Assembly: GCA_019084405.1 (NCBI GenBank)
Contig: JAHRFX010000072.1
Location: forward strand, 1 to 22,424
Direction of reading: 5' to 3'
DNA length: 22,424 nt
Source of the DNA: Methanobacterium sp.
GTDB lineage: Archaea > Methanobacteriota > Methanobacteria > Methanobacteriales > Methanobacteriaceae
How positions within the stretch are numbered: the stretch's first letter is position 1; each line of letters starts with the position of its first letter. Both the position numbers and the translations under genes were made by a program. The notes beneath the pieces were generated by a model. The model was not told the DNA's origin, did not search any database, and was given only the letters and a program-made list of their open reading frames with translations. Positions 1-7,908 of this stretch are shown here, one piece after another.

Positions 1-58
1 CCAACAAGTCTTTAATTACTTTCGCCGAAAGATTTAATACATCACCATTCAATAACAT
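1..58 (-). CDS. Possible 5' end of a gene running off the left edge
   Basis: On the minus strand an open frame starts at ATG 58-56 and reads MLLNGDVLNLSAKVIKDLL to the window edge without a stop. Only 19 codons are visible, so no family can be assigned. The support is positional: an AT-rich TATA-like stretch inside a perfect inverted repeat (62-107) lies immediately upstream, as expected for a regulated short-leader archaeal gene. It could also be chance. Confidence 0.3.
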   Translation of the reverse strand, partial: MLLNGDVLNLSAKVIKDLL

Positions 59-61
59 ACC

Positions 62-107
62 ATGCAGGGTGTTTTTTTGTGTCATAATAAAATATAACAC
101 CCTGCAT
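62..107. promoter_or_regulatory. 12-bp perfect inverted repeat around a TATA-like sequence
   Basis: ATGCAGGGTGTT (62-73) and AACACCCTGCAT (96-107) are exact reverse complements separated by 22 bases. On the minus strand the spacer reads ATATTTTATTATG, a TATA-like stretch, and the downstream arm ends 3 bases before the ATG at 58. This geometry suits a dimeric repressor operator covering the promoter of the gene leaving the window at the left. A terminator hairpin is less likely because there is no T-run after either arm. Confidence 0.5.
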
Positions 108-407
108 AATATAATACTTAACTTTACGATCTACTGATAATACCAATCTTATCCCAATCATAACAATAAAGTTCAAAAAAAATTGGATTTGTATATATAG
201 AACCAGAAAAGGTTTAAGGCTAAAAAAAATTAAATGTCTTTAAATACGATTCAAAAATATTATGGTGTGATAAATTAAAATATTGATAAAAAAGTCTGTA
301 TATATAAAAAAATAAACCTCATAAAATAAATACCAGAAAAGTTATTTTTGGATTAAATTAACTAACCAGAAACAACTTAATTATTTCCCCTATAAAATGT
401 ATAGAAT
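108..407. other. AT-rich gene-free stretch
   Basis: No coding frame of useful length or RNA gene is visible. The stretch is strongly AT-rich. It contains two short similar words, AACCAGAAAAGG (near 201) and TACCAGAAAAGTT (near 331), of unknown meaning. It separates two leftward transcription units, so the 3' end of the miniprotein message at 408 presumably lies here, but no clear stem-loop terminator is seen. Confidence 0.5.
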
Positions 408-611
408 CTATGATTCAATATCTACTGAACGTGGATTCCTACCCATTTCAAGTATGAATTTATTTACACGTTCTATCATGTCTATATAATTTTGTTTTTC
501 TATTTTACATCCATCAACAATGGCAAATTTAGGCATTTCGCCATTTGTTTTTTTAAATTCTATTATACCATCTACCATTTCTCTATATTGGTTTAGGCTC
601 AATCGATCCAT
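408..611 (-). CDS. Pseudomurein-binding-repeat miniprotein (two repeats)
   Basis: A 67-residue protein made almost entirely of two pseudomurein-binding repeats (PMBR, PF09373-like), the cell-wall-anchoring motif of Methanobacteriales surface proteins and phage endoisopeptidases. Repeat 1 (about residues 4-32) has the core NQYREMVDGIIEF followed by NGEMPKF. Repeat 2 (about 37-66) has NYIDMIERVNKFI followed by GRNPRSV. Both keep the Tyr, the helical hydrophobic pattern and the G-x-x-P turn. The start is ATG 611 because GAAGG at 621-625 is spaced as a ribosome binding site; an in-frame TTG at 620 would lie too close. There is no signal peptide or membrane segment, which is odd for a wall-binding protein. 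It may be a fragment of a larger adhesin or a cytoplasmic protein that reuses the fold. Confidence 0.75.
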   Translation of the reverse strand: MDRLSLNQYREMVDGIIEFKKTNGEMPKFAIVDGCKIEKQNYIDMIERVNKFILEMGRNPRSVDIES

Positions 612-652
612 TAATATCAACCTTCAGTTTTTTCTACATTTATTACTCCCCA

Positions 653-660
653 TATATAAA
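653..660 (-). promoter_or_regulatory. TATA box of the PMBR miniprotein gene
   Basis: TTTATATA on the minus strand, about 42 bases upstream of the ATG at 611. This implies a leader of roughly 15-20 bases that would still hold the GAAGG at 621-625. Confidence 0.5.
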
Positions 661-709
661 TACTTGCTTTAACTGTATTTACTCCCTAAGGGCCATAATT
701 TATTGGAAA

Positions 710-3415
710 TTAAAACCAACCCCTTCTGCGGGCTATAAATTTTTCAATTTCAATCAATATCAAACCCGGGAGAGCGAACAGTAAAATAAGTATCCACCAC
801 TCTGCAGGTATAGGGGCTGTTCGGAATAGAATCTGAAGAGCAGGGATGTAAGTTATCATTAAAAGTAAAGATATGGTAATCCCAATACCTAATAGAGACC
901 ATTTATTTGAAAATGGGCTGAACTTAAATACAGATTCACTTATGGAACGGGCAGTTATCAGATAGAATACATGCACCATGATAACCGTAGCAAAAGCGGC
1001 AGTTTGGGCCTGAGTTAAAAGAAACTCATTTAGAGGGTTAGAGAATGCACCCCTACCATAAATGTAAAAGATGCTTAAACCTGCTCCGGCCATGGCCAGA
1101 GAAACCAGACCCACCTTCCTTACAAATTGCCAGTTGACAATTTTTTCATCAGGGTCCCTTGGTGGTTTTTCCAGGAGATTTGCTTCTTTAGGTTCTTTAA
1201 TAAGTGGAAGTGCCAAAAATATGGAATCAAATAAATTTATCCATAGAATTTGAACCGGTTCTAAAGGAAGCCTTATCACGAAAAGAGATATAAAAGGAGC
1301 CAGTATTAATGCCCCTAATATAATAAGAGATTGGCCTCCATTAGCAGCCAGAGCATATAAAATTACCTTTCGAATGTTTTCAAAAATAAATCTGCCTTCT
1401 TCTATGGCTTTTACAATGCTGGAAAAGTTATCATCAGCTAAAACCATATCCGAAGCTTCTTTACTAACATCAGTACCAGTAATACCCATGGCAATACCAA
1501 TATCTGCAGCTTTTAAGGCAGGAGCATCATTTACCCCGTCCCCGGTTACCCCCACTATTTCTCCCTTTTTTTGAAGCTGGGTGGTTATATCATACTTGTG
1601 TTCTGGTGCAACCCGGGCAAATATGGAAACCTTATCCACTATCTCATATAATTCTTCCGGGCTCATCCTGGAAATTTCTTTACCAGTTATGACTTTTTCT
1701 TTTTTAGATCCTATACCCAGCTGTTTAGCAATAGCTTTAGCTGTTTTGGCATGGTCTCCAGTAATCATTACGGTTCTGATACCAGCGGATTTAGATTTTT
1801 TAATGGCATCTATAACTTCTTCACGGGGAGGATCAATCATTCCCTGCAAACCTAAAAATGTAAGATCTTTAATATCATCAAGGTTAATTTCAGTTTTATG
1901 CTCATCTACTACCTTATAAGCAAATCCCAATACTCTTAAAGCGTCTTTAGCCATTGAATTGGCAGCAACATATATTTCATCTTCTTGAAGATCTGTTATT
2001 TCCCCTTTAATTAATTGATTCCGGGAGCGTTTAATTATTTTCTCAGGAGAACCCTTAACATAGATAATATTTTCATCCAGCCCCTGATGCAGGGTGGCCA
2101 TGTATCTTTGTTTTGATTCAAAGGGAACCTCATCCAGCCGGGTTGTTTTATCAGTAAGATCCGCTTTAGCTGCAGATACAATGAGAGACCCTTCAGTAGG
2201 ATCTCCGATTACTTTAAAACCCTTTTTTTCCACCAAACTCGCATTATTACATAGTAAACCAGCTTTTAATGTATATTTAAGTTCTTTATTTTCAGGGGAT
2301 AATTCAACCGGTTTGTTATCAAAAGTAATATCCCCCTGGGGATCATATCCCGATCCCGTGACTTTAAAGGTTTTTCCACCAGAGAATATCCTGACCACGG
2401 TCATCTGGTTTTTAGTGAGGGTGCCTGTTTTATCAGAACAAATAACGGTGGTTCTTCCCAGTGATTCTACCGAAGGAAGTTTACGGATTAATGCATTTCT
2501 TTTGGCCATGGCCTTAACTCCTAAAGCCAGAGTTACTGTTAAAACCGCAGGAAGTCCCTCAGGTATGGCTGCAACTGCTAAAGAAGCAGAAGCCATAAAG
2601 GAATAAATGAGTCCAAAGCCAAACCAGGCAGACAATGCAAAGTTAACCAGAGCCACCAGAAGGATGGCCATTACAATGACTTTGGTGAATTCCTCCATTT
2701 TACGGGTCAGGGGTGTCATGATCTCCTGAGTTCCTTTCATAATCTCAGCAATCTTGCCCATCTCTGTATACTCACCAGTGGCCACCACTATGCCTCCACC
2801 AGAACCCTGGGTGATGAAAGTCCCACCAAAGGCCATTGATTTTTGATCAGCAGGTGGTAAATCCTGTGCTGCTATGGATTCTGTTCCCTTGGTTACCGGT
2901 ACTGATTCTCCAGTGAGAGCTGCTTCATCAGCATTTAAATTTTTAGACCGGAATAATCTAAGGTCTGCTGGTACCTGACTTCCACTTTCTAATAAAACCA
3001 CATCCCCTATAGCAAGTTCTCGTGCTAAGATCTTTTTTTTGTCACCATTTCGGATTACGGTGCACTCGGGAACCATCATTTTTTCCAGGGCTTCTATGGA
3101 AGATTCTGCTTTACCTTCCTGTATGAATCCAATGGCAGTGTTTACTATAACCACACCTAATATTACCACCGTATCCACCCATTCACCTAAAAATGCAGTG
3201 ATAATGGAAACCAAAATTAAAAGATAAATTAAAGGATTATTCAATTGTTTAAGTAATCTTCTAAAAGGAGAAGGTTTTTTAAACTCTATTTCATTGTATC
3301 CGTATTTTTCAAGCCTTTTTGAAGATTCTTTTTTGGTAAGGCCATCTATATTAGTATTTAATTTTTTAAATGTTTCTTCTGCTGAGATTTGATACCAGTT
3401 TATCTTATCAGCCAT
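710..3415 (-). CDS. P2-type cation-transporting P-type ATPase
   Basis: Full-length (901 aa) ATP-driven cation pump of the inner membrane. Domains in order: cation-ATPase N-terminal domain (residues 7-43); M1-M2; actuator domain with TGES at 169-172; M3-M4 with PEGLP at 285-289; phosphorylation motif DKTGT with Asp328; nucleotide domain with GDPTEGSL; hinge TGDGVNDAPA; then six C-terminal membrane segments. The PEGLP and overall layout place it with PacL/SERCA-like ATPases. The ion-binding segments differ from calcium pumps: M5 reads AANGGQ, with Gln where SERCA has Glu771, and M6 reads NLFDS instead of NLVTD, so calcium should not be assumed. Start supported by GGGAG 7 bases before ATG. Transcribed alone, from a TATA box near 3493. 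Confidence 0.93.
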   Translation of the reverse strand: MADKINWYQISAEETFKKLNTNIDGLTKKESSKRLEKYGYNEIEFKKPSPFRRLLKQLNNPLIYLLILVSIITAFLGEWVDTVVILGVVIVNTAIGFIQEGKAESSIEALEKMMVPECTVIRNGDKKKILARELAIGDVVLLESGSQVPADLRLFRSKNLNADEAALTGESVPVTKGTESIAAQDLPPADQKSMAFGGTFITQGSGGGIVVATGEYTEMGKIAEIMKGTQEIMTPLTRKMEEFTKVIVMAILLVALVNFALSAWFGFGLIYSFMASASLAVAAIPEGLPAVLTVTLALGVKAMAKRNALIRKLPSVESLGRTTVICSDKTGTLTKNQMTVVRIFSGGKTFKVTGSGYDPQGDITFDNKPVELSPENKELKYTLKAGLLCNNASLVEKKGFKVIGDPTEGSLIVSAAKADLTDKTTRLDEVPFESKQRYMATLHQGLDENIIYVKGSPEKIIKRSRNQLIKGEITDLQEDEIYVAANSMAKDALRVLGFAYKVVDEHKTEINLDDIKDLTFLGLQGMIDPPREEVIDAIKKSKSAGIRTVMITGDHAKTAKAIAKQLGIGSKKEKVITGKEISRMSPEELYEIVDKVSIFARVAPEHKYDITTQLQKKGEIVGVTGDGVNDAPALKAADIGIAMGITGTDVSKEASDMVLADDNFSSIVKAIEEGRFIFENIRKVILYALAANGGQSLIILGALILAPFISLFVIRLPLEPVQILWINLFDSIFLALPLIKEPKEANLLEKPPRDPDEKIVNWQFVRKVGLVSLAMAGAGLSIFYIYGRGAFSNPLNEFLLTQAQTAAFATVIMVHVFYLITARSISESVFKFSPFSNKWSLLGIGITISLLLMITYIPALQILFRTAPIPAEWWILILLFALPGLILIEIEKFIARRRGWF

Positions 3416-3492
3416 GAAATTTCTCCCTGAAAATTTTTTTAAGGTTGAATTTGAGACCTCTACTTTAAAATATTTTTTTTTTGTTTAATAAA

Positions 3493-3500
3493 TATATAAA
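3493..3500 (-). promoter_or_regulatory. TATA box of the P2-type ATPase gene
   Basis: TTTATATA on the minus strand, 78 bases before the ATPase start codon, giving a predicted leader of about 50 bases. Further AT-rich TATA-like words lie nearby, so the exact element is uncertain. Confidence 0.4.
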
Positions 3501-3567
3501 AGTATTTTTATAAAAAACCTTATGAATGGTAATTTTTAAGGATTTTATGACGTATTAATTAATAAAA

Positions 3568-3650
3568 ATATAAAAATAGATTAAAGATTTAAGAAAATAT
3601 TCTAAAATTAATAATATATAAAAATAGAAGATTTAAGAAAATATTTTAAA
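3568..3650. repeat. Imperfect tandem repeat upstream of the ATPase promoter
   Basis: Two neighbouring copies of an AT-rich unit beginning ATATAAAAATAGA (3568 and 3616) and continuing AGATTTAAGAAAATATT. The second copy lacks four bases (TTAA). They lie between the end of the small protein gene at 3662 and the ATPase promoter, and may be duplicated upstream activator sequence or simple low-complexity drift. Confidence 0.45.
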
Positions 3651-3661
3651 AATTTAAGATT

Positions 3662-3973
3662 TTATTTCCACCGATGCATCCTTACTAAAGGGGTTGTTTC
3701 AAAGGCCCGGAAAAACAGATAGGGATAATTTTCCAGAAGATGCTCCATGTAATGTAACCATTCCTTCACCAGGCAAGAATATGCTTGTTCAATATCTAAA
3801 AAAGTATTCTTAATCTTTGATTTCTTCTTTAAGTGAATTAAAATCCTTTTTTCCCAGTTAAAATCTATCAATAATTTATTTTGTAATTTATCTGTTTCAG
3901 GATTAAATGCAGAAATCATTTCCAGGAGTTGGGTGCCTGCATCGCTAAAAAAGGCACCGATAACCATATTCAT
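3662..3973 (-). CDS. Small conserved hypothetical protein (5' end probably frameshifted)
   Basis: The product (103 aa from the first in-frame ATG) starts MNMVIGAFFSDAGTQ and ends near FFRAFETTPLVRMHRWK. It has no membrane segment and is rich in aromatic and charged residues. I do not recognise a function. Upstream in the same frame the DNA still reads like protein (ERTITAKEIILEK), but no in-frame start exists before a TAA. A well-placed AAGGGGAT ribosome binding site and ATG at 4020 lie in the next frame and reach a stop after 6 codons. One missing base between 4012 and 4018 would join them into a 119-residue protein starting MRIERTITAKE. It follows cbiT in the leftward operon by about 40 bases and is probably co-transcribed. 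Confidence 0.65.
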   Translation of the reverse strand: MNMVIGAFFSDAGTQLLEMISAFNPETDKLQNKLLIDFNWEKRILIHLKKKSKIKNTFLDIEQAYSCLVKEWLHYMEHLLENYPYLFFRAFETTPLVRMHRWK

Positions 3974-4059
3974 CTTTTCTAATATTATTTCTTTTGCAGT
4001 TATGGTCCTTTCGATCTCATTTTATCCCCTTTAATTAATAATTACCGGATAAATATTGT

Positions 4060-4632
4060 CTAATGGTAATTTCTTTTTACTCCCATTACCAGGGTGATTG
4101 GATTTTCAGCCAGCATCATGGTGCCTCTTTCAATTATTTTTCCACGGGATATGGATGCATTTATCACTTCCATATCCATATCGAATTTTTTTAGTTTTTC
4201 AATAGCGTCTAATGCAGTTTCAAGTAAGATGGCAGTTATTATTATCCTTCCATTATTTTTAAGTTTATTATATCCTTTTTCAATTAAAAGATCCAGGTCC
4301 CCTCCACTACCTCCAATCATTAACACATTAAAATCAGGCAGTTTATCCATTTCCTCTTTTGCATCACCACAAATTAGACGGACCCTGTCTTTAAGGCCAT
4401 GCTTTTCCAGGTTTTTAGAGGTTAAATTAATGGCCTCTGGATTTCTATCCAGGGAATATACTTGAGATGTTCTTTTAGCAAATTCCAGGGTTAATCCTCC
4501 TGTCCCACAACCGATATCCACCACGATATCCTGGGAACTAAGCTGTGATTTACATAAAACCAAACACCGTATCTCTTCCTTAGTAGGACCCGGTACAGTA
4601 GAGCTTTTTATAAAATCATGGTCACTAATCAT
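4060..4632 (-). CDS. cbiT: Cobalt-precorrin-6B C15-methyltransferase (decarboxylating) CbiT
   Basis: SAM-dependent enzyme (190 aa) of the anaerobic cobalamin/corrinoid pathway. It methylates C15 and decarboxylates the acetate side chain at C12 of cobalt-precorrin-6B; methanogens need corrinoids for methyl transfer. The Rossmann motif I is VDIGCGTGG (38-46), followed by the acidic strand YSLDRNPEA, and IGGSGGDLD, as in the crystallised Methanothermobacter CbiT (MT0146). The N-terminus MISDHDFIKSSTVPGPT also matches that protein, so I start at ATG 4632 and not at the in-frame ATG at 4650. At 4632 the ATG overlaps the ubiX stop as ATGA, a classic translational coupling. No other cobalamin genes are in the window. 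Confidence 0.93.
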   Translation of the reverse strand: MISDHDFIKSSTVPGPTKEEIRCLVLCKSQLSSQDIVVDIGCGTGGLTLEFAKRTSQVYSLDRNPEAINLTSKNLEKHGLKDRVRLICGDAKEEMDKLPDFNVLMIGGSGGDLDLLIEKGYNKLKNNGRIIITAILLETALDAIEKLKKFDMDMEVINASISRGKIIERGTMMLAENPITLVMGVKRNYH

Positions 4633-5189
4633 ATTTCGTCTCCAGTCCATCTCAAAAAAAGGTCATGTTCTATTTCCAGTGCATCTAAAATTTTACCTGC
4701 AATAAAACTGGCTATGTCATCCAGGTTTTCAGGGCGGTGGTAAAATCCAGGCATGGCCGGTAAAATTATTCCACCTTCCCGGCTGATTTCAAGCATGTTT
4801 TCCAGGTGAATTGAGCGTAGAGGAGTTTCCCGGGGAACTAATATTAATTTTCTGCGTTCTTTTAAAGCTACATCTGCAGCCCGGGTAATGGCATTACTGG
4901 CATAACCGGTGGCTATGGCCGAAAGGGTTTTCATAGTACAGGGTACAATTACCATCGATTCAAATTTAAAGGAACCACTGTTTATAGAAGAGGTTAAGTC
5001 ACTAGATTCATAGTAAAAGGTGGCTTTATTCTTTAGATCTTCTATTTTCAAATCCAGTTCATATTCTAAAATAATCCGGGCGGGATCAGTTATTACTAAA
5101 GCCGTTTCTATTTTCCTTTCTTTTAGAGCTTCTAATACCTTCAATCCATATATTATCCCGCTGGAACCAGTTATAGCTACAATTATCAT
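4629..5189 (-). CDS. ubiX: UbiX-family flavin prenyltransferase
   Basis: A 186-residue flavoprotein that prenylates FMN with dimethylallyl (pyro)phosphate to give prenyl-FMN, the cofactor of UbiD-type decarboxylases. Visible: N-terminal TGSSGIIYG (flavin phosphate loop, residues 7-15), MVIVPCTMKTLSAIA with the Pro-Cys-Thr turn, DVALKERRKLILVPRETPL (the conserved R-K-L-x-L-x-P-R-E-T-P block) and PAMPGFYHRP. The length is normal. The start has a strong AAGGTGG 6 bases upstream. It is translationally coupled to cbiT by an ATGA overlap and lies 45 bases after the HD-domain gene. The partner UbiD is not in the window. Confidence 0.92.
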   Translation of the reverse strand: MIIVAITGSSGIIYGLKVLEALKERKIETALVITDPARIILEYELDLKIEDLKNKATFYYESSDLTSSINSGSFKFESMVIVPCTMKTLSAIATGYASNAITRAADVALKERRKLILVPRETPLRSIHLENMLEISREGGIILPAMPGFYHRPENLDDIASFIAGKILDALEIEHDLFLRWTGDEI

Positions 5190-5234
5190 GATAAACCACC
5201 TTCATCCCATTAAAGAATTAACCAATTTCATGTA

Positions 5235-6440
5235 TCACAAACTACTAACTAAACGCATCTGTTTATCGTGTTTATTTATTTTTTCAGGTAAATCCAGATA
5301 ATCATAAAAATCAAAATCCGCTAATTTAGGAGTATGTTCCTCCGGGACATAAATGCATAAATCAGCATGATTGAATCTGGCATCCCTTAAAGCCCCTACA
5401 ATACTTGAAATCTGACTTAAATTTACAATACCATCACCTACAGAAACAAGGGTCCTCATTTCATCGAAAGAAGGATATTCTGGCATGTCTATAATTAAAT
5501 AATCAGGATTAATGTCTTTTTCTTCGCAGATTTCATTTTCTGCTTTTTTAATTTGCTCTCTTTTGATTTTAAATATTTTCTGAGGATCTTCTAATTCAGA
5601 TAGTTTAAGAGAATCTACTTTTTTAAACAGGTCACGATTATCCATACGCTGGATCATGTCTTTTATAAATCCATCCTGGTTCCGGCAGGCCATGATCATA
5701 TCGGCATCATCATACTGGTAAATTTTTTCAGAATCAATTATATTTTGCTCAATTAATTTTCTAAGAGATCTTCTAAACATAGAATTCACTATACGGGTGG
5801 TATGGTGTTGATAAACACTGGGATACATAAAATAGCGTGCCACAAGTGTAGATTCAGCAGCTTGAACTCCTTTTTTATCAAGAACCAGATTGTTCTCCAG
5901 TTTCATATTATATATCAATCTTTCAATATCAATGATACCATAGGCTACTCCGGTGTAGTGAGAGTCACGTATTAAATAGTCCATACGATCCACATCAAGT
6001 TCTCCGGATATAATCTGCCCTAAAACTCCTTTTCCATTTATTATATCTATTATCTCATTAATATGATAATTTTCAGATATAATATCTCCCAGTTTGGAAT
6101 TTTTAATAACCCGGGAGGTAAGTACCTCATGGGAATCATCTAAAACAGCTTCAGATACATGTGAAAAAGGTCCGTGCCCGGCATCATGCAGCAAGGCGCA
6201 TATACGTAATATGCTTTTTTTATCCTCATCCAGATTCAGGTGATCCGCCATTTGAGAGGCTAAATACATGGTGCCTATGGAATGCTCAAAGCGGGTGTGA
6301 TTTGCTCCAGGATATATTAAAAAGGTAAATCCCAATTGTTTTATTCTTCTTAATCGTTGAATTTGGGGTGTGTCAACCAATTTAATTTCGAGATCATTTA
6401 TATGGAGGTTCCCATGTACACTATCCCTTATAAATTTCAA
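5235..6440 (-). CDS. HD-domain phosphohydrolase (dNTPase/SAMHD1-like family)
   Basis: Cytosolic metal-dependent phosphohydrolase of 401 residues. The HD signature is complete: His53 in HTRFEHS, His85-Asp86 in LLHDAGHGPFSH, and the later Asp in ELDVDRMDYLIRDS (147-160). The opening IRDSVHGNLHI and TPQIQRLRRIKQLG are typical of the family that includes deoxynucleoside triphosphate triphosphohydrolases and SAMHD1-like proteins. The true substrate is not evident from sequence. The start is TTG at 6440, preceded by GGGGGAT; no better ATG is available. It is the third gene of the leftward nadM-moaE-HD-ubiX-cbiT run, with 78 AT-rich bases separating it from moaE, so a secondary promoter is possible. 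Confidence 0.88.
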   Translation of the reverse strand: MKFIRDSVHGNLHINDLEIKLVDTPQIQRLRRIKQLGFTFLIYPGANHTRFEHSIGTMYLASQMADHLNLDEDKKSILRICALLHDAGHGPFSHVSEAVLDDSHEVLTSRVIKNSKLGDIISENYHINEIIDIINGKGVLGQIISGELDVDRMDYLIRDSHYTGVAYGIIDIERLIYNMKLENNLVLDKKGVQAAESTLVARYFMYPSVYQHHTTRIVNSMFRRSLRKLIEQNIIDSEKIYQYDDADMIMACRNQDGFIKDMIQRMDNRDLFKKVDSLKLSELEDPQKIFKIKREQIKKAENEICEEKDINPDYLIIDMPEYPSFDEMRTLVSVGDGIVNLSQISSIVGALRDARFNHADLCIYVPEEHTPKLADFDFYDYLDLPEKINKHDKQMRLVSSL

Positions 6441-6518
6441 TTTAAATCCCCCTCGCCATTAATTAATTTAATTAATCGATTAAGATATAATACTTGAGAC
6501 TTCCCTTCCAAAACAGGG

Positions 6519-6956
6519 TTATCCTCCAGACATGATAATGTTAGTGCCTTTAGTGGTATGTTCCTCTTTTTGAAAATCCAGATCAAACTTGGTTCTTTCA
6601 ATTATTTCATTTAAAGCATCTAATGTTTCTTGACGGTGATTTCCCAGAACAACCACCAGGAATAGGGAATCACCGGTATAAAATTCTCCCAGGTAATGAA
6701 CAACTCCAATTTCTGCCACTGAAAATTTTTCCTTCACTTCTTTTACAATAATTTCCAGTTCTTTTTGAGTTTTTAATTTATCAGGGGTGCTTAAAATTAA
6801 TTTTTCAACTTTTTTACCCTTTTCCTCTCCTCTTACTATTCCCTCAAATGAAAAAATAGCACCGCATTTATCAATTTCTGTGCTTTTTTTTAGCTGATGG
6901 ATTAAATCAGAAATGGTAATTAACTCTTCATGCTTTTCCAGGAGCTTAACTAACAT
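6519..6956 (-). CDS. moaE: MoaE-type molybdopterin synthase large subunit
   Basis: A 145-residue protein of the molybdopterin synthase catalytic-subunit family, which transfers sulfur from the MoaD thiocarboxylate to precursor Z. Key positions are kept: GAIFSFEGIVRG (32-43, Arg42), HYLGEFYTGD (87-96), His107-Arg108, and two lysines seven residues apart (Lys123, Lys130 before EE), matching the spacing of the active-site lysines of E. coli MoaE. Start supported by GGTGATTTA directly before ATG. It ends unusually in SGG. Tungsten/molybdenum pterin enzymes such as formylmethanofuran dehydrogenase need this pathway in methanogens. No orthodox MoaD lies beside it. Confidence 0.88.
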   Translation of the reverse strand: MLVKLLEKHEELITISDLIHQLKKSTEIDKCGAIFSFEGIVRGEEKGKKVEKLILSTPDKLKTQKELEIIVKEVKEKFSVAEIGVVHYLGEFYTGDSLFLVVVLGNHRQETLDALNEIIERTKFDLDFQKEEHTTKGTNIIMSGG

Positions 6957-6990
6957 TAAATCACCTATAAATTTTATAATACTATTCTAA

Positions 6991-7509
6991 TTAACTAACT
7001 TCTTTTTGGGAAAGATGACTTAGTCGTTCCAGGCCATTAATTTCCTTAATAACTTTTGCTACCGATGGCGGCACCAGTTCTTCCCAGTTACCCTTACTTA
7101 GCATTCTTTTTCTAACCTCGGTTCCAGAGAGTTTATCCCGGTAATAAAGGGGAGGAGAAGTAACCTGATACTCTTCTTCAATAAAAAGTCTCTGTACCAG
7201 TGGATTGCCAGTATAAACCCTTTCAAAAGGAGGTGTGAGCATTTTAATGTGGGAAACCCATACCGAATTGCACTCAATATCCTGTACCGGTATAATATAA
7301 TACTGGGAAGCAGGAATCTTGTTTTCACTTAAGGATTTAGTGAGCATCATTACCCTTTCACCCGCTGTAAAGGGATCTTTTAAAGTATGGCTTAACTGAG
7401 CACTCCCTACACCAATTATTACTTCATCCACCTCTTCAAGTATACTTTTGATAACCTGTAAGTGTCCCTGATGAACCGGCTGCATCCGACCTACCAGTAA
7501 TCCCCTCAT
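6991..7509 (-). CDS. nadM: Archaeal nicotinamide-nucleotide adenylyltransferase NadM
   Basis: A 172-residue enzyme joining NMN and ATP to form NAD+, the last step of NAD synthesis, in the cytosol. The nucleotidyltransferase signature is near the N-terminus: GRMQPVHQGH (7-16) with the HxGH motif. The second motif, SGTEVRKRM (128-136), is the archaeal form of the ISTxxR box. Length and layout match the archaeal NMNAT crystallised from Methanothermobacter (MTH150). Start supported by a near-perfect GGTGATTAA directly before ATG. It is the first gene of the leftward operon and divergent from atwA. Confidence 0.94.
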   Translation of the reverse strand: MRGLLVGRMQPVHQGHLQVIKSILEEVDEVIIGVGSAQLSHTLKDPFTAGERVMMLTKSLSENKIPASQYYIIPVQDIECNSVWVSHIKMLTPPFERVYTGNPLVQRLFIEEEYQVTSPPLYYRDKLSGTEVRKRMLSKGNWEELVPPSVAKVIKEINGLERLSHLSQKEVS

Positions 7510-7908
7510 TTAATCACCATTATCCAGGGCTTATTTGAATTAATAAAATTATAATTCTTAATCCCTGGCATAAATTTTTATTTAATTTCCAGTAATTGTT
7601 TTATTTAAGATATTAATTAAAGTTTTTTAGTTTTGCATCATTTATTATGAAAGATAATTTATTCATCTTTTATTAAATATTAAGAATAAATTTTACTTCA
7701 ATAAATGAAATATTAACTATTAGGGCACTATATTATAATATCAATTTTTTAAAACAGTGATAAGTCCATTTATGGTATTGATTTCATTTAGATAGTTTTA
7801 AGTTCTATATATTTATAATATTAGAAAACCAATTTCAATTAAAAATATTCTTTATATCGATTTATCAGAATGAATTATAAATTTAAATAATTATTTTATC
7901 AGGGTGTT
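7510..7908. promoter_or_regulatory. Divergent promoter region between nadM and atwA
   Basis: The 399 bases hold no coding frame and must carry both promoters. For nadM (minus) an AATTATAATTTTATT stretch at about 7539-7556 is TATA-like. It lies between CCAGGG (7524-7529) and its reverse complement CCCTGG (7563-7568), so a repressor-type dyad is possible. For atwA (plus) TTTATATC near 7851 would give a short leader that includes the AGGGTG at 7901-7906. Confidence 0.5.

Noticed and set aside
2094..2606. 170-codon plus-strand frame inside the P2-type ATPase gene
   Set aside because: It is antisense to a strongly conserved ATPase coding region and shows no family signature.
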